Positions 54,104 to 62,480 of a DNA stretch of 64,000 nt are shown here, one piece after another (the stretch's first letter is position 1; each line of letters opens with the position of its first letter). Both the position numbers and the translations under genes were made by a program. Origin of the DNA: Gaiellales bacterium (GTDB lineage: Bacteria; Actinomycetota; Thermoleophilia; Gaiellales; JAICJC01); assembly GCA_036273515.1 (NCBI GenBank), contig DASUHM010000044.1:64384-128383 (forward strand), read 5' to 3'. The notes under the pieces are model-generated. The model ran no database searches, had not been told where the DNA came from, and saw only the letters and a program-made list of their open reading frames with translations.

Positions 54104-54913
54104 GTGACGGGCGACATCGATGTGTGCATCTCCGGCGCCCTGGGCGGTGTCGGCCGCGAGCTGGTCGCCGGGGTCGTCGCCGCCGACGGCTTCCGGCTGC
54201 ACTCGGCCGTCGCCCGCCGCGACGCCGGTCGCGACGCCGGCGAGCTGGTGCTGGGACGGCCGCTGGGCGTGGCCGTCGAGGAAGACCTCGCCGCCGCGCT
54301 CGACCGCCGGCCCGACGTGCTGATCGACTACACCCACCCCACCGTCGTCCGCACGCACGTCGACCTCGCGCTCGAGCGCGGCGTGCCAGTCGTGATCGGG
54401 ACGACCGGGCTCACCGACGCCGACTTCGAGCGCATCGACGCGGCCGCACGCGTCGCCCAAGTCGGCGCGGCGACCGGCAACTTCTCGCTGACGGCGGCGC
54501 TCATGCAGCACCTGGCCCGCTTCGCGGCCCGCCACGTGCCCGACTGGGAGATCATCGAGTACGGATCGGCAACGAAGCCGGACGCCCCCAGCGGCACCGC
54601 CCGCGAGCTGGCCGAGCTGCTCGCGCACGCCCGCGAGGGCGAGCCCACCCCGGCCGTGGCGGAGCCGGTCGGCCCGCCCGAGGCGCGTGGCGCCGAGATC
54701 GGCGGAGCGCGGGTGCACTCGGTGCGGCTGGCGGGATCGAATCCCGCCGTCGAGGTCGTGTTCGGGCTGCCCGGCGAGCGGCTGATCCTGCGCCACGACG
54801 AGCAGGGCGATCCGGGCATCTTCGTCGCCGGCTCGCTGCTGGCAGCCCGCCGCGTCCGCGAGCGGGCCGGGCTCGTGCGCGGCCTCGACGCGCTGCTCTT
54901 CGCCGGGAGCTAG
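54104..54913 (+). CDS. DapB-like reductase without the catalytic histidine pair
   Basis: 269 residues with the DapB nucleotide-binding start (ISGALGGVGRELVAGVV), DVLIDYTHPTVV and VVIGTTGLT, and the substrate loop ending KPDAPSGTA. In 4-hydroxy-tetrahydrodipicolinate reductase the catalytic region reads E-x-HH-x-x-K; here it is EYGSATK, so the His pair is Gly-Ser while Lys remains. It may be a divergent DapB of the lysine pathway or a related reductase with another substrate. The 3' end overlaps the LacI gene by 4 bases. Confidence 0.8.
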   Translation: MTGDIDVCISGALGGVGRELVAGVVAADGFRLHSAVARRDAGRDAGELVLGRPLGVAVEEDLAAALDRRPDVLIDYTHPTVVRTHVDLALERGVPVVIGTTGLTDADFERIDAAARVAQVGAATGNFSLTAALMQHLARFAARHVPDWEIIEYGSATKPDAPSGTARELAELLAHAREGEPTPAVAEPVGPPEARGAEIGGARVHSVRLAGSNPAVEVVFGLPGERLILRHDEQGDPGIFVAGSLLAARRVRERAGLVRGLDALLFAGS

Positions 54914-55917
54914 ACGCCCGGGGCCGGCGCGCAGCTGGCCCGGGGCGTGAACTGGATCGCGACAGACGACGTTTCCGGCGGCCCGCCGTCGATGCGGGCC
55001 AGCAGCAGGCGCGCGGCCTCGCGGCCGACCGCCACCGGGTCGCGGTCGAAGGCGGCGATCGGCGGCTCCACCGCCTCGAGCAGGGGCGCGTCGTCGAACG
55101 TCACAACCGAGAGGTCGGCCGGCACGCGCAGCCCGGCCGCGCGGGCGGCGTGGAGGACGCCCGGCAGGATCGCCGCCGAGCCGGAGATGACCGCGGTGGG
55201 CCGGCTTTGCAGCATCCGCGCCGTCGCCGCCTCCGCCCCGGCCGGATCGACGACGTCGCGCTCGACGACACCGGCAATCGAGAGCCAGGCGCACGTCGCC
55301 TCGAACGCCCGGACGAGCTCGCGGGCGGGCCGCGACGCCACCCGGCCCGCGACGAGCGCGACCCGGCGATGGCCGAGGCCGCGCAGCTGCTCCACCACCC
55401 GCTCGATCCCACCCGCGTGGTCGCACAGCACCGCACTCGTGCCCGTCACCCCGGCGAGCTCGCAGTCGACCAGCACCACCGGCGCCTGCAGCCGCCCCAC
55501 CTCCGTCAGCGTCGCCGGGTCGGACTCGTCGGCGACCGAGAGCAGCAGCCCGTCCACCTTCCGGCGGCGGAACTGGCTCACCTGGGCCGCGTCGAGCTCC
55601 GAGGAGCCCTGCGAGCTCGTGACGAGCATCGCGTAGCCGGCCTTGCGCAGAGCGCTCTCGGCGGCCAGCGCCATCGCCGCGTAGAACGGCGAGGAGACGT
55701 CGCGCACGACGGCGGCGACGGTCATGGTCGAGCCCCGCCGCAGGCTGGCGGCGAGCATGTTCGGCTCGTACCCCAGCTCGTCCACGACGGCCATCACCCG
55801 CGCGCGCATCGCCACGCTCACGTCCGGATGCCCCGACAGGACACGCGAGACCGACGACATCGCCACTCCGGCACGGTCGGCAACCTCGCGCAAGCTGAGG
55901 CTCGGGGGGCCGCTCAC
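54910..55917 (-). CDS. LacI-family transcriptional regulator
   Basis: 335 residues. The N-terminal helix-turn-helix and hinge (SLREVADRAGVAMSSVSRVL, then YEPNMLAASLRRG) precede a periplasmic-binding-protein-type sensor domain (ISSPFYAAM-like start, VVTFDDAPLLEAVEP). It is the last gene of the catabolic operon, starting one base after the dehydratase stop. It probably senses a sugar or sugar acid and controls that operon or the transporter. Confidence 0.88.
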   Translation of the reverse strand: MSGPPSLSLREVADRAGVAMSSVSRVLSGHPDVSVAMRARVMAVVDELGYEPNMLAASLRRGSTMTVAAVVRDVSSPFYAAMALAAESALRKAGYAMLVTSSQGSSELDAAQVSQFRRRKVDGLLLSVADESDPATLTEVGRLQAPVVLVDCELAGVTGTSAVLCDHAGGIERVVEQLRGLGHRRVALVAGRVASRPARELVRAFEATCAWLSIAGVVERDVVDPAGAEAATARMLQSRPTAVISGSAAILPGVLHAARAAGLRVPADLSVVTFDDAPLLEAVEPPIAAFDRDPVAVGREAARLLLARIDGGPPETSSVAIQFTPRASCAPAPGV

Positions 55918-55918
55918 G

Positions 55919-57037
55919 TCATTCCGCAGTGCTCCAGAGTGGCGCCCCCAACCTGCCCAGATCCACCTCGACCCCCAGCCCGGGGCCGGTGGGCGCCGAC
56001 CCGCGCCCACCCGACGAGCGGGGCTCGTACCCCGCGACGTGCTCGTTCGTCCAGTCGTTCATGAACGACACCGTGAACAGCGTACGCGCCCTCGTGCTCG
56101 CCGCAAGGTGCGAGACGGCGGCCGTTACGAGATCGCCGCCCCAGGTGTCCTCGATCGTGACCGCGAGGCCGAGCGCGTCGGCCAGGTCGCGCATCTGGCG
56201 AGCTTTGGTGAGCCCGCCGACCTTCGAGACCTTGAGGTTGAACGCCTCCATCGCCCGCGCCTCGTGCGCGCGCACGAGCGACGGGGCGTCGGAGATGCAC
56301 TCGTCGAGGACGAACGGGAGGGCCGAGCGCTCGCGCACGTATCGACACGCCTCGAGGGTCGGGCAGGGCTGCTCGATGTAGACGCGGTCGAGGCCGGCCA
56401 GCATACCCACGGCGGCCACGCCCTCCTGGGTCGTGTAGCGCCCGTTGGCGTCGGCGATGACGACGTCGTCGTGGCCGCACCGGGCCAGCACCGCGCGGAC
56501 GCGGTCGGCATCGACGCGGGGACTGTCCCCGACCTTCAGCTGGAACCGGGTGATGCCCTCCGCCCGAAGCGCCGTCACGTGCTCGGCCATCGCGCTCGGA
56601 TCGCCGAGCGGGATGGCGACGTAGAGCGGGTACGACTCGTTGCGCAGCCCGCCGAGGAGCGTCGTCACCGACACGCCCCGGGCGCGCGCGGCCGCGTCCC
56701 AGCAGGCGACGTCGATGGCGCTCTTGGCGTACTCGTGGCCGGTGAGGACGGCGTCCATGCGGTCGCCGACGGCGAGGAACTCGGCCGGGTCGGCGCCGAC
56801 CACCGCCGGGGCCAGCTCGCGCAGCGCCGCGCGGGCGCCCTCGGCATGGGCGGCCAGATACGTGCTGCCGAGCGGGCAGGTCTCGCCGAAGCCCTCGACG
56901 CCGTCCGCGGTCAGGACGCGCACCACGGTCGAGGCCAGCGAGGCGATCGAGCGCCCGCCCGACATCACGTACTCCTCGCCGACATACGTCAGCTCGTAGC
57001 CGTAGACCTCGACGCGCGCGATCGCCGTGCCCTCCAC
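55919..57037 (-). CDS. Enolase-superfamily dehydratase (mandelate-racemase/MLE type)
   Basis: 372 residues. The capping domain with YVMSGGRSIASLASTVVRVL and FGETCPLGSTYL is followed by the barrel: QLKVGD, the metal ligands in VIADANGRYT, IEQPC and LDECIS, and the second Lys in KVSKVGG. The MSGGR-STVVRV start is shared with cis-3-hydroxyproline dehydratase-like members, but a sugar-acid role is equally open. Start is GTG at 57037. It lies in the catabolic operon. Confidence 0.83.
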   Translation of the reverse strand: MEGTAIARVEVYGYELTYVGEEYVMSGGRSIASLASTVVRVLTADGVEGFGETCPLGSTYLAAHAEGARAALRELAPAVVGADPAEFLAVGDRMDAVLTGHEYAKSAIDVACWDAAARARGVSVTTLLGGLRNESYPLYVAIPLGDPSAMAEHVTALRAEGITRFQLKVGDSPRVDADRVRAVLARCGHDDVVIADANGRYTTQEGVAAVGMLAGLDRVYIEQPCPTLEACRYVRERSALPFVLDECISDAPSLVRAHEARAMEAFNLKVSKVGGLTKARQMRDLADALGLAVTIEDTWGGDLVTAAVSHLAASTRARTLFTVSFMNDWTNEHVAGYEPRSSGGRGSAPTGPGLGVEVDLGRLGAPLWSTAE

Positions 57038-57075
57038 GGGCCCGACTCTACTCCGTTCGAGGCCAGGCCCCGGGT

Positions 57076-58362
57076 TCAGTCTGCGTGCCAGACCTCGAAG
57101 TGACGGCGGTGCGTGTCGAGCACGGCGCCCGGGCGGAAGAAGCGGTCGTAGAAGTCCAGATCGAGGTGCTGCGCCTGGAGCACGTTCATCACCCACACGC
57201 TCGGCACGGTGCCGGGGAACTTGCCCCACGTGTCGATCGTGTAGTCGCACTGCAGCGTCACGCACGCCTTGAACTCGTCCGAATACGGCTCCGCCGAGGC
57301 CCGGATCGCCGCCGACTCGCTCCATGCGCCCGGCGTGTCGGGGTGGTACGGCCCGCCGCGGCCGAACTTGCGCTCGGCGAACGCCTCGACCGCGGCCGCC
57401 ATCGTCGGGAAGTGCGGCGGGCAGAAGGCGTGGAAGGTGCCGTCGGTGCGCCCGGTCGGGTTGGGCGTGCCCCAGCGCGGGTCGGTGTCGTAGCGGAAGC
57501 CGAGCCCGGGAACCTCGGCCTCGCCCGCTGCGCCGAGGAGCGCCATGTGCTCGATGCCGTCGTACGACCAGCCGCCGAGGCCCATCGCCTGGAGCAGCAG
57601 GGCGCCGTTGTAGCTCGACACCATCAGCTCGGCCGTGGCCTCGGTCAGCGAGTACTGCTCGACGAACGAGAGCGGCACCGGCTGGGCCGTGTCCACGAGC
57701 CCGGCGAACCGCTCGATCCCCGGGATCGGACGGCCGTTGATGTCGTCGGTCAGGCAGAACCCGTTCTGGGTGAAGAAGCAGATGTTGGCGATGTGGTGCT
57801 GGGCGATGTCGGCGACGGGGATCGCGAGCAGCGAGCCGGGCTCGTTCGCGATCCACGTGTTGTGCCCCTCGAGATAGGGCTCCTCCCGGGGCAGGTAGAG
57901 GCGCTCGTCGGAGAGCTTCACGATCCGGTCGCGGTGGCGCTCGATCATGAGGGCCGGCGTGATCTCCTCCTCGGCCGGGTCGACCAGCGCGCCCGCGTCG
58001 CGGGTCGGGAAGTAGTAGAGACCCGAGTCGTCGGTGTAGAAGAGCTCGCTCGTGTGGAATCCGGCCGCCGAGGGGATCGTGCGGCCGGCGGCGGCGCCGT
58101 TGTAGTTGGCGAAGTGGGGCGCGTAGCGGGCGTGGCGGGTGATGCCGTAATGCCAGCCGGTCGTGCCGGCCATCGCCGTCAGGATGAGCAGCGTCTCGAG
58201 CTCGGTGAGCGGGACGTGATCGTGGTTCGAGGTGTAGGCGAGCGGGCCGTCCGGTATGGCGCCGCCCATCGGGAAGCGTCGCGACCGGCGGCCGTAGAGC
58301 GCGTCGAGGAGCGGGAAGCGGGTCAGCTCGGCCAGGGCCGCGTCGACGGAGTGCGTGTCCAT
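57076..58362 (-). CDS. Unrecognised 428-residue protein of the catabolic operon
   Basis: A soluble protein without signal peptide or membrane helix. AGGAGG sits 4 nt before the ATG. Notable stretches are AYTSNHDHVPLTELETLLIL, YGITRHARYAPHFANYNGAA, ITPALMIERHRDRIVKLSDE, EPGSLLAIPVADIAQHHIAN and RYDTDPRWGTPNP. Many His, Tyr and Asp residues are spread along it, which would suit an enzyme. I do not recognise its family. It lies between the FGGY kinase (8-base gap) and the dehydratase (38-base gap), so it is very likely part of the same pathway. Confidence 0.75.
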   Translation of the reverse strand: MDTHSVDAALAELTRFPLLDALYGRRSRRFPMGGAIPDGPLAYTSNHDHVPLTELETLLILTAMAGTTGWHYGITRHARYAPHFANYNGAAAGRTIPSAAGFHTSELFYTDDSGLYYFPTRDAGALVDPAEEEITPALMIERHRDRIVKLSDERLYLPREEPYLEGHNTWIANEPGSLLAIPVADIAQHHIANICFFTQNGFCLTDDINGRPIPGIERFAGLVDTAQPVPLSFVEQYSLTEATAELMVSSYNGALLLQAMGLGGWSYDGIEHMALLGAAGEAEVPGLGFRYDTDPRWGTPNPTGRTDGTFHAFCPPHFPTMAAAVEAFAERKFGRGGPYHPDTPGAWSESAAIRASAEPYSDEFKACVTLQCDYTIDTWGKFPGTVPSVWVMNVLQAQHLDLDFYDRFFRPGAVLDTHRRHFEVWHAD

Positions 58363-58370
58363 GTGTCCTC

Positions 58371-59882
58371 CTAGAAGAGGGGCTTGAGCGCCTCGTAGAG
58401 CGCCCGGTGCCGCGCGTGCAGGTCGTCGTAGAGCGCGCGCCGCTCCGGGTCGGGGAGGGCGGGCTCGACGCGCGGCCCGGCCATCGTCAGGCTGGCCGTG
58501 CGGGCGTCGGGATGCAGGCCGGCGCCGGACGCGGCCAGCATCGCCGCGCCGCGGGCGGTCGTCTCGACGTCGTACGGGCGGGTGACCGGGAGGCCGGTCA
58601 CGTCGGCCCGGATCTGGCGCAGAAGGCCGCCGCGGGCGCCGCCGGCGACGCAGACGAGCTCGGTCGGCTCGAGGCCGGCCGCGCCCATCGCCTCGAGCAC
58701 GTCGCGCAGGGCATAGGCATTGCCCTCGAGCAGCGCCCGGGCCAGGTGCGCGCGGCCGTGGGCGGCGGTGAGCCCGAACCATCCGGCCCGGGCGTCGGCG
58801 TTCCACTCCGGCGCCATCGCGCCGGCCAGGGCGGGCACCCAGAGGACGCCGCCGGCCCCGGCGGGCACGGCCTCGGCGAGATCGTTCAGGAGCTCGTACA
58901 CGTCCGTGCCGGTGGCCGCCGACCGCGCCGCCTCGACCGAGCCGAGCTCGTCGCGAAACCAGCGGTAGGCGCCGCCGGAGAGCCAGCCCGGGTTCTCGAG
59001 CAGCCAGCCGCCGGGGTCGGCGTGCGGGTGCAGCTCGGTGACGCCGTCCGGGTCGAGCGCCGGCCCCGGCGCGACGGCGCACACCGGCTCGGCCGTGCCC
59101 ATGACGTCACACACGGCGCCGGGCTCGACGACGCCCGCGCCGAGGGTCGCCGCCATCTCGTCGCCGCAGCCGAGCACGACCAGCGTCGAGGCGTCAAGCC
59201 CGGCCGCCTCGCGCAGCCACGGCGCGACCGGCCCGAGCACCGAGTCGGCCGCGCGCACCGGGGCGAGCGAGCCGGGATCGATTCCGAAGGCGGCGCACGC
59301 CTCCTCCGACCAGTCCCCGGTCTCGACGTCGAGCAGCATCGACGACGACGCGTTGGAGGGGTCGACGGCCACCTCGCCGGCGGCCCGCCAGGCCACGAAC
59401 GACCCCGGCAGCAGGAACCACCGCGCGGCCCGGTGCTGGTCGGGGCGGTTGCCCGCCAGCCAGGCGATCTTGGCCGCCACGTGGCCGGGGTCGATGTTGC
59501 AGCCGGTGAGCGCGCGCAGGCGCTCGGGGTCGATCCGCTCCGCCGCGGCGGCGCACTCGGGTCCCGCCCGCCGGTCCATCCAGATCAGGGCCGGGCCGAG
59601 CGGCTCGCCGGAGGCGTCGGCCGGCACCATCCCGTCGAGCTGGGAGCCGAACGAGATCGCCCGCAACGGCCGGGTGCCGACCTCGCGGCGGATCTCGAGC
59701 AGCGCCTGGGCGACCGCCCCGAGCCACTCGCGGGCGTCCTGCTCGGCCCAGCCCGGGTGCGGGTAGGAGAGCGTGTGGGGGATGTAGCTCGTGGCGACGT
59801 GGGTGCCGTCGGCCGCGATCGCCTGCGCGCAGGTGCCCTGCGAGCCCACGTCGACGCCGACGACCAGATCGGCGTCGCTCAC
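58371..59882 (-). CDS. FGGY-family carbohydrate kinase
   Basis: 503 residues. The phosphate-binding start VGVDVGSQGTCAQAIA, GSQLDGMVP, ALIWMDRRAG, GCGDEMAATLGAG and GGARGGLLRQIRADVTGLPV match xylulokinase-like FGGY kinases. It would phosphorylate a ketose or polyol released by the dehydrogenase encoded two genes upstream. The GTG start overlaps the GntR stop. Confidence 0.87.
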   Translation of the reverse strand: MSDADLVVGVDVGSQGTCAQAIAADGTHVATSYIPHTLSYPHPGWAEQDAREWLGAVAQALLEIRREVGTRPLRAISFGSQLDGMVPADASGEPLGPALIWMDRRAGPECAAAAERIDPERLRALTGCNIDPGHVAAKIAWLAGNRPDQHRAARWFLLPGSFVAWRAAGEVAVDPSNASSSMLLDVETGDWSEEACAAFGIDPGSLAPVRAADSVLGPVAPWLREAAGLDASTLVVLGCGDEMAATLGAGVVEPGAVCDVMGTAEPVCAVAPGPALDPDGVTELHPHADPGGWLLENPGWLSGGAYRWFRDELGSVEAARSAATGTDVYELLNDLAEAVPAGAGGVLWVPALAGAMAPEWNADARAGWFGLTAAHGRAHLARALLEGNAYALRDVLEAMGAAGLEPTELVCVAGGARGGLLRQIRADVTGLPVTRPYDVETTARGAAMLAASGAGLHPDARTASLTMAGPRVEPALPDPERRALYDDLHARHRALYEALKPLF

Positions 59883-60625
59883 CTCGTCTCCTCGCCGTCG
59901 CCGGGGCCGCGCCGGTACACCGAGATCTCGAAGGCGTCGGCCACGTGGTGCTCGCGCGAGACCATCGCGACGGCACCGTCGGCCGTGCTGTCGACCTGCC
60001 AGAGCGTCAGGAGCAGCGTGCCCCGGGGCACGCCCAGGCGCAGCGCCACGTCGCCCATCGCCATGTCCGGCGTGATCGTGGCGACGCCGTGGTGCACCGT
60101 CGCCCCCCGTTCGGCCAGCGCGGCGTAGACCGAGCCCTGGGCGGCGGCCGCCATCGCCGGCGGCGAGAGCAGGTCGCTGCGGCACCAGTCGGTCTCGTCC
60201 ACGACCCGGCGCCCGCCGGCGGTGCGCACGCGGCGCAGCATGCTCGTCGGCTCGCCGACCTCGATCCCGAGCGCCGCCGCGACCTCGGGCGACGCCGGCT
60301 CGGCGGCGCAGGTCTCGTCGACCGTCCCCGGCTCGAGACCCATCCCCGCGATCATCGACGAGACGCCGAAGTTGCGGCTGAGATCGTTCCGCATCAGCGG
60401 CCGGTCGGTGACGTAGGTGCCCGACCCGTGCAGCCGGCGCAGGAGGCCGTCCTCCTCGAGCAGCGCGATCGCCGCCCGCAGCGAGCTGCGCGACACGCCC
60501 AGGCTGCGGGCCAGCTCGGGCTCGCCGGGGAGGCGGTCGCCGGGGCCGAACTCGCCCGCCACCACCCGCTCGCGCAGCCCGTCGGCGATCGAGTGGCGCA
60601 GCGAGCGGCGGTTGAGCGTCGTCAC
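59879..60625 (-). CDS. GntR-family (HutC type) transcriptional regulator
   Basis: 248 residues. The winged helix-turn-helix (HSIADGLRERVVAGEFGPGD, LARSLGVSRSSLRAAIALLE) is followed by a UTRA-type sensor domain (~80-245), which in HutC members binds a sugar phosphate or acid. It sits inside the operon, coupled by GTGA to the kinase, and a candidate operator lies in the operon's promoter. Confidence 0.88.
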   Translation of the reverse strand: MTTLNRRSLRHSIADGLRERVVAGEFGPGDRLPGEPELARSLGVSRSSLRAAIALLEEDGLLRRLHGSGTYVTDRPLMRNDLSRNFGVSSMIAGMGLEPGTVDETCAAEPASPEVAAALGIEVGEPTSMLRRVRTAGGRRVVDETDWCRSDLLSPPAMAAAAQGSVYAALAERGATVHHGVATITPDMAMGDVALRLGVPRGTLLLTLWQVDSTADGAVAMVSREHHVADAFEISVYRRGPGDGEETR

Positions 60626-60635
60626 GCCGGGGATC

Positions 60636-61694
60636 CTACGGCTCCACCACGACCTTGAGCACCTCACCGGCGCGGATGCGCCCGAACGCGGCCGGTGCGT
60701 TGTCGAGATCGACGACGTCCGAGACGACGGCGCGCAGGCCGCCGATGTCGTCGGCCAGCATGTCGAGCGCGTGCACCTGGTCGCGGTGGCGCGAGGCGTA
60801 GGAGCCATGCACCTGCACCTCGCGGTAGTGCAGCACGTTCGAGGGGAAGTTGATGTGGGTCGTGCCCTTCGGCAGGCCGCCGAAGAAGAGCACGCGGCCG
60901 CGCGGCGCTGCCATCTCCATCGCCTGCTCCTGGGCCTTGTCGTTCGAGCAGGCGACGATGACGACGTCGGCGCCGATGTCGTCCGTCGCCGCACGCACGG
61001 CGGCCAGGCCGTCGGCGCTCGACGAGTCGACGTATGCCATGCGCTCGTCGCCGAGGATCTCGCGGGCCAGCTCGAGCCGGGCCGCGGCGGTCTCGACCAG
61101 CAGCACCTGGCCGGCGCCCTCGAGCCGGGCGATGGCGGCATGCGCCGTCCCCACCGGGCCGGCGCCGATCACGGCGACGGTGTCGTCGAGGCCGACCGAG
61201 ATGTCCTTGTGGCCGCAGATCGCGTCGGAGAGCGGGTCGGTGAACGTGGCGTGCGCGTCGGAGAGGCCCTCGGGGATGCGGAAGAGGTTCTTGAGCGCGA
61301 CCTCGGGGATCGCGACCAGCTCGGCGTACGCGCCCTGGTAGTCGAAGCCCATCAGGCCGCCGTTCCCGCACAGGTGCTCGTTTCCGCTGCGGCACAGGCG
61401 GCAGCGCCCGCACCAGAGCGTCGAGATGCAGTGCACGTGGTCGCCGATCTCGAGGCCCGCGGCGGCGATCTCGTCGGCCGCGCCGGAGCCGATCTCGATC
61501 AGCTCGCCGCTGATCTCGTGGCCGAGCACCCACGGCGGCGAGATGCGGCGGTCGCCGTTGTAGAAGGTGCGCACGTCGGTGCCGCAGATGCCGCACGCGG
61601 TGACGCGCAGGAGGACGCCGCCGTCGGCGCAGCGGGCGTCGGGCACCGTGCCCACCGACATCGTGCCCGGGCCGTCCCAGATCGCTGCTCGCAA
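60636..61694 (-). CDS. Zinc-dependent alcohol/polyol dehydrogenase
   Basis: 352 residues, medium-chain dehydrogenase. Catalytic zinc ligands: Cys in CGICGTD, His-Glu in GHEISGELIEIG. The structural zinc cysteines lie in WCGRCRLCRSGNEHLC and the NAD site in VAVIGAGPVGTAHA. It resembles sorbitol/threonine dehydrogenases. A TTG start at 61694 has GGAGG 7 nt upstream; GTG 61718 is the alternative. It is the first gene of the operon and presumably oxidises the starting polyol. Confidence 0.87.
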   Translation of the reverse strand: MRAAIWDGPGTMSVGTVPDARCADGGVLLRVTACGICGTDVRTFYNGDRRISPPWVLGHEISGELIEIGSGAADEIAAAGLEIGDHVHCISTLWCGRCRLCRSGNEHLCGNGGLMGFDYQGAYAELVAIPEVALKNLFRIPEGLSDAHATFTDPLSDAICGHKDISVGLDDTVAVIGAGPVGTAHAAIARLEGAGQVLLVETAAARLELAREILGDERMAYVDSSSADGLAAVRAATDDIGADVVIVACSNDKAQEQAMEMAAPRGRVLFFGGLPKGTTHINFPSNVLHYREVQVHGSYASRHRDQVHALDMLADDIGGLRAVVSDVVDLDNAPAAFGRIRAGEVLKVVVEP

Positions 61695-61737
61695 GTCCCC
61701 ACCCTCCCGTGGTCGCACGTCGTACTCTTGGAGCGCG

Positions 61738-61760
61738 TATCATACCGACTTGTCCGACAA
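61738..61760. promoter_or_regulatory. Divergent promoter with GntR-type operator
   Basis: TTGTCCGACAA (61750-61760) is a perfect 5+1+5 palindrome of the kind bound by GntR regulators. TATCAT (plus, 61738-61743) and TATGAT (minus, 61744-61739) are overlapping -10 boxes facing the TIM-barrel gene and the dehydrogenase operon. A GntR bound here would block the minus-strand promoter between its -35 and -10. Confidence 0.55.
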
Positions 61761-61773
61761 CTTGGAGGATCTG

Positions 61774-62445
61774 GTGATCGAGTTCATCTTCATGCTCACG
61801 CGGGACGACCTGACGCTGACCGACGCCCGCGCCGTCTACGCCTCGATCGCCGGAAGCGGCGTGACCCACGTCGGCTGCAAGGACGTCGGCCTGCCCCGCG
61901 ACGAGCTCTCCGCGCTCATGGACGACATCCGCAGCAACGGCCACACGACGCACCTCGAGGTCGTGTCCGAGACGCCCGAGGACACGCTCACGTCGGCCCG
62001 CGCCGCCGCCGAGATCGGCCCGGACTACCTGATCGGCGGGACGCTGATCGAGCCGGTGCAGGAGATCATCGCCGGCACCGGCATCAGGTTCTTCCCCTAC
62101 GTCGGCCAGATCGTCGGCCACCCCTGCCTGCTGCGCGGCTCCATCGACGAGATCGCCGAAGACGCCCGCCGCGCCGAGGCCCTCGGCGTCGACGGCATCA
62201 ACCTGCTCGCCTACCGCTACGACAAGGACGTGAACGCCCTGGTCGAGGCCGTCGTCGGCGCCACCTCTCTGCCGGTGATCGCGGCCGGCTCCGTCGACTC
62301 GCCCGCGCGCATCCAGGCGCTCAACGAGCGGGGCGTGTGGGCCTTCACGATCGGCACCGCCGCGCTGGACGGCGTCCTCGTCTCGGGCGGCTCGCTCGAC
62401 GACCAGCTGCGCTGCGCGCTCGACGCCGCCGCGGCGGTGGTGTAG
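61774..62445 (+). CDS. TIM-barrel enzyme of unknown function
   Basis: 223 residues with the repeated strand-helix pattern and Gly-rich phosphate-type loops (YLIGGTLIEPVQEIIAGTGI, INLLAYRYDKDVNALVEAVV, IAAGSVDSPARIQALNERGV, FTIGTAALDG). The fold resembles HisA/ThiG/NanE-type phosphosugar barrels; no exact family is recognised. The GTG start has GGAGG 6 nt upstream. It is divergent from the dehydrogenase operon and shares its promoter region, so an aldolase or isomerase step in that pathway is inferred. Confidence 0.7.
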   Translation: MIEFIFMLTRDDLTLTDARAVYASIAGSGVTHVGCKDVGLPRDELSALMDDIRSNGHTTHLEVVSETPEDTLTSARAAAEIGPDYLIGGTLIEPVQEIIAGTGIRFFPYVGQIVGHPCLLRGSIDEIAEDARRAEALGVDGINLLAYRYDKDVNALVEAVVGATSLPVIAAGSVDSPARIQALNERGVWAFTIGTAALDGVLVSGGSLDDQLRCALDAAAAVV

Positions 62446-62479
62446 GGGCCGAAGCCCCCACACCTCCCGCCTGCGGAGG
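62445..62479. terminator. Bidirectional terminator between convergent genes
   Basis: GGGGC/GCCCC (62445-62458) with loop CGAA, and CCTCC/GGAGG (62463-62479), fill the 35 bases between the TIM-barrel gene and the convergent permease. Confidence 0.5.
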
Positions 62480-62480
62480 G

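Noticed and set aside
54727-54745. GCGGGATCGAATCCCGC looks like a tRNA T-arm.
   Set aside because: It lies inside the DapB-like coding frame (AGSNPAVE), and no acceptor, D or anticodon stems surround it.
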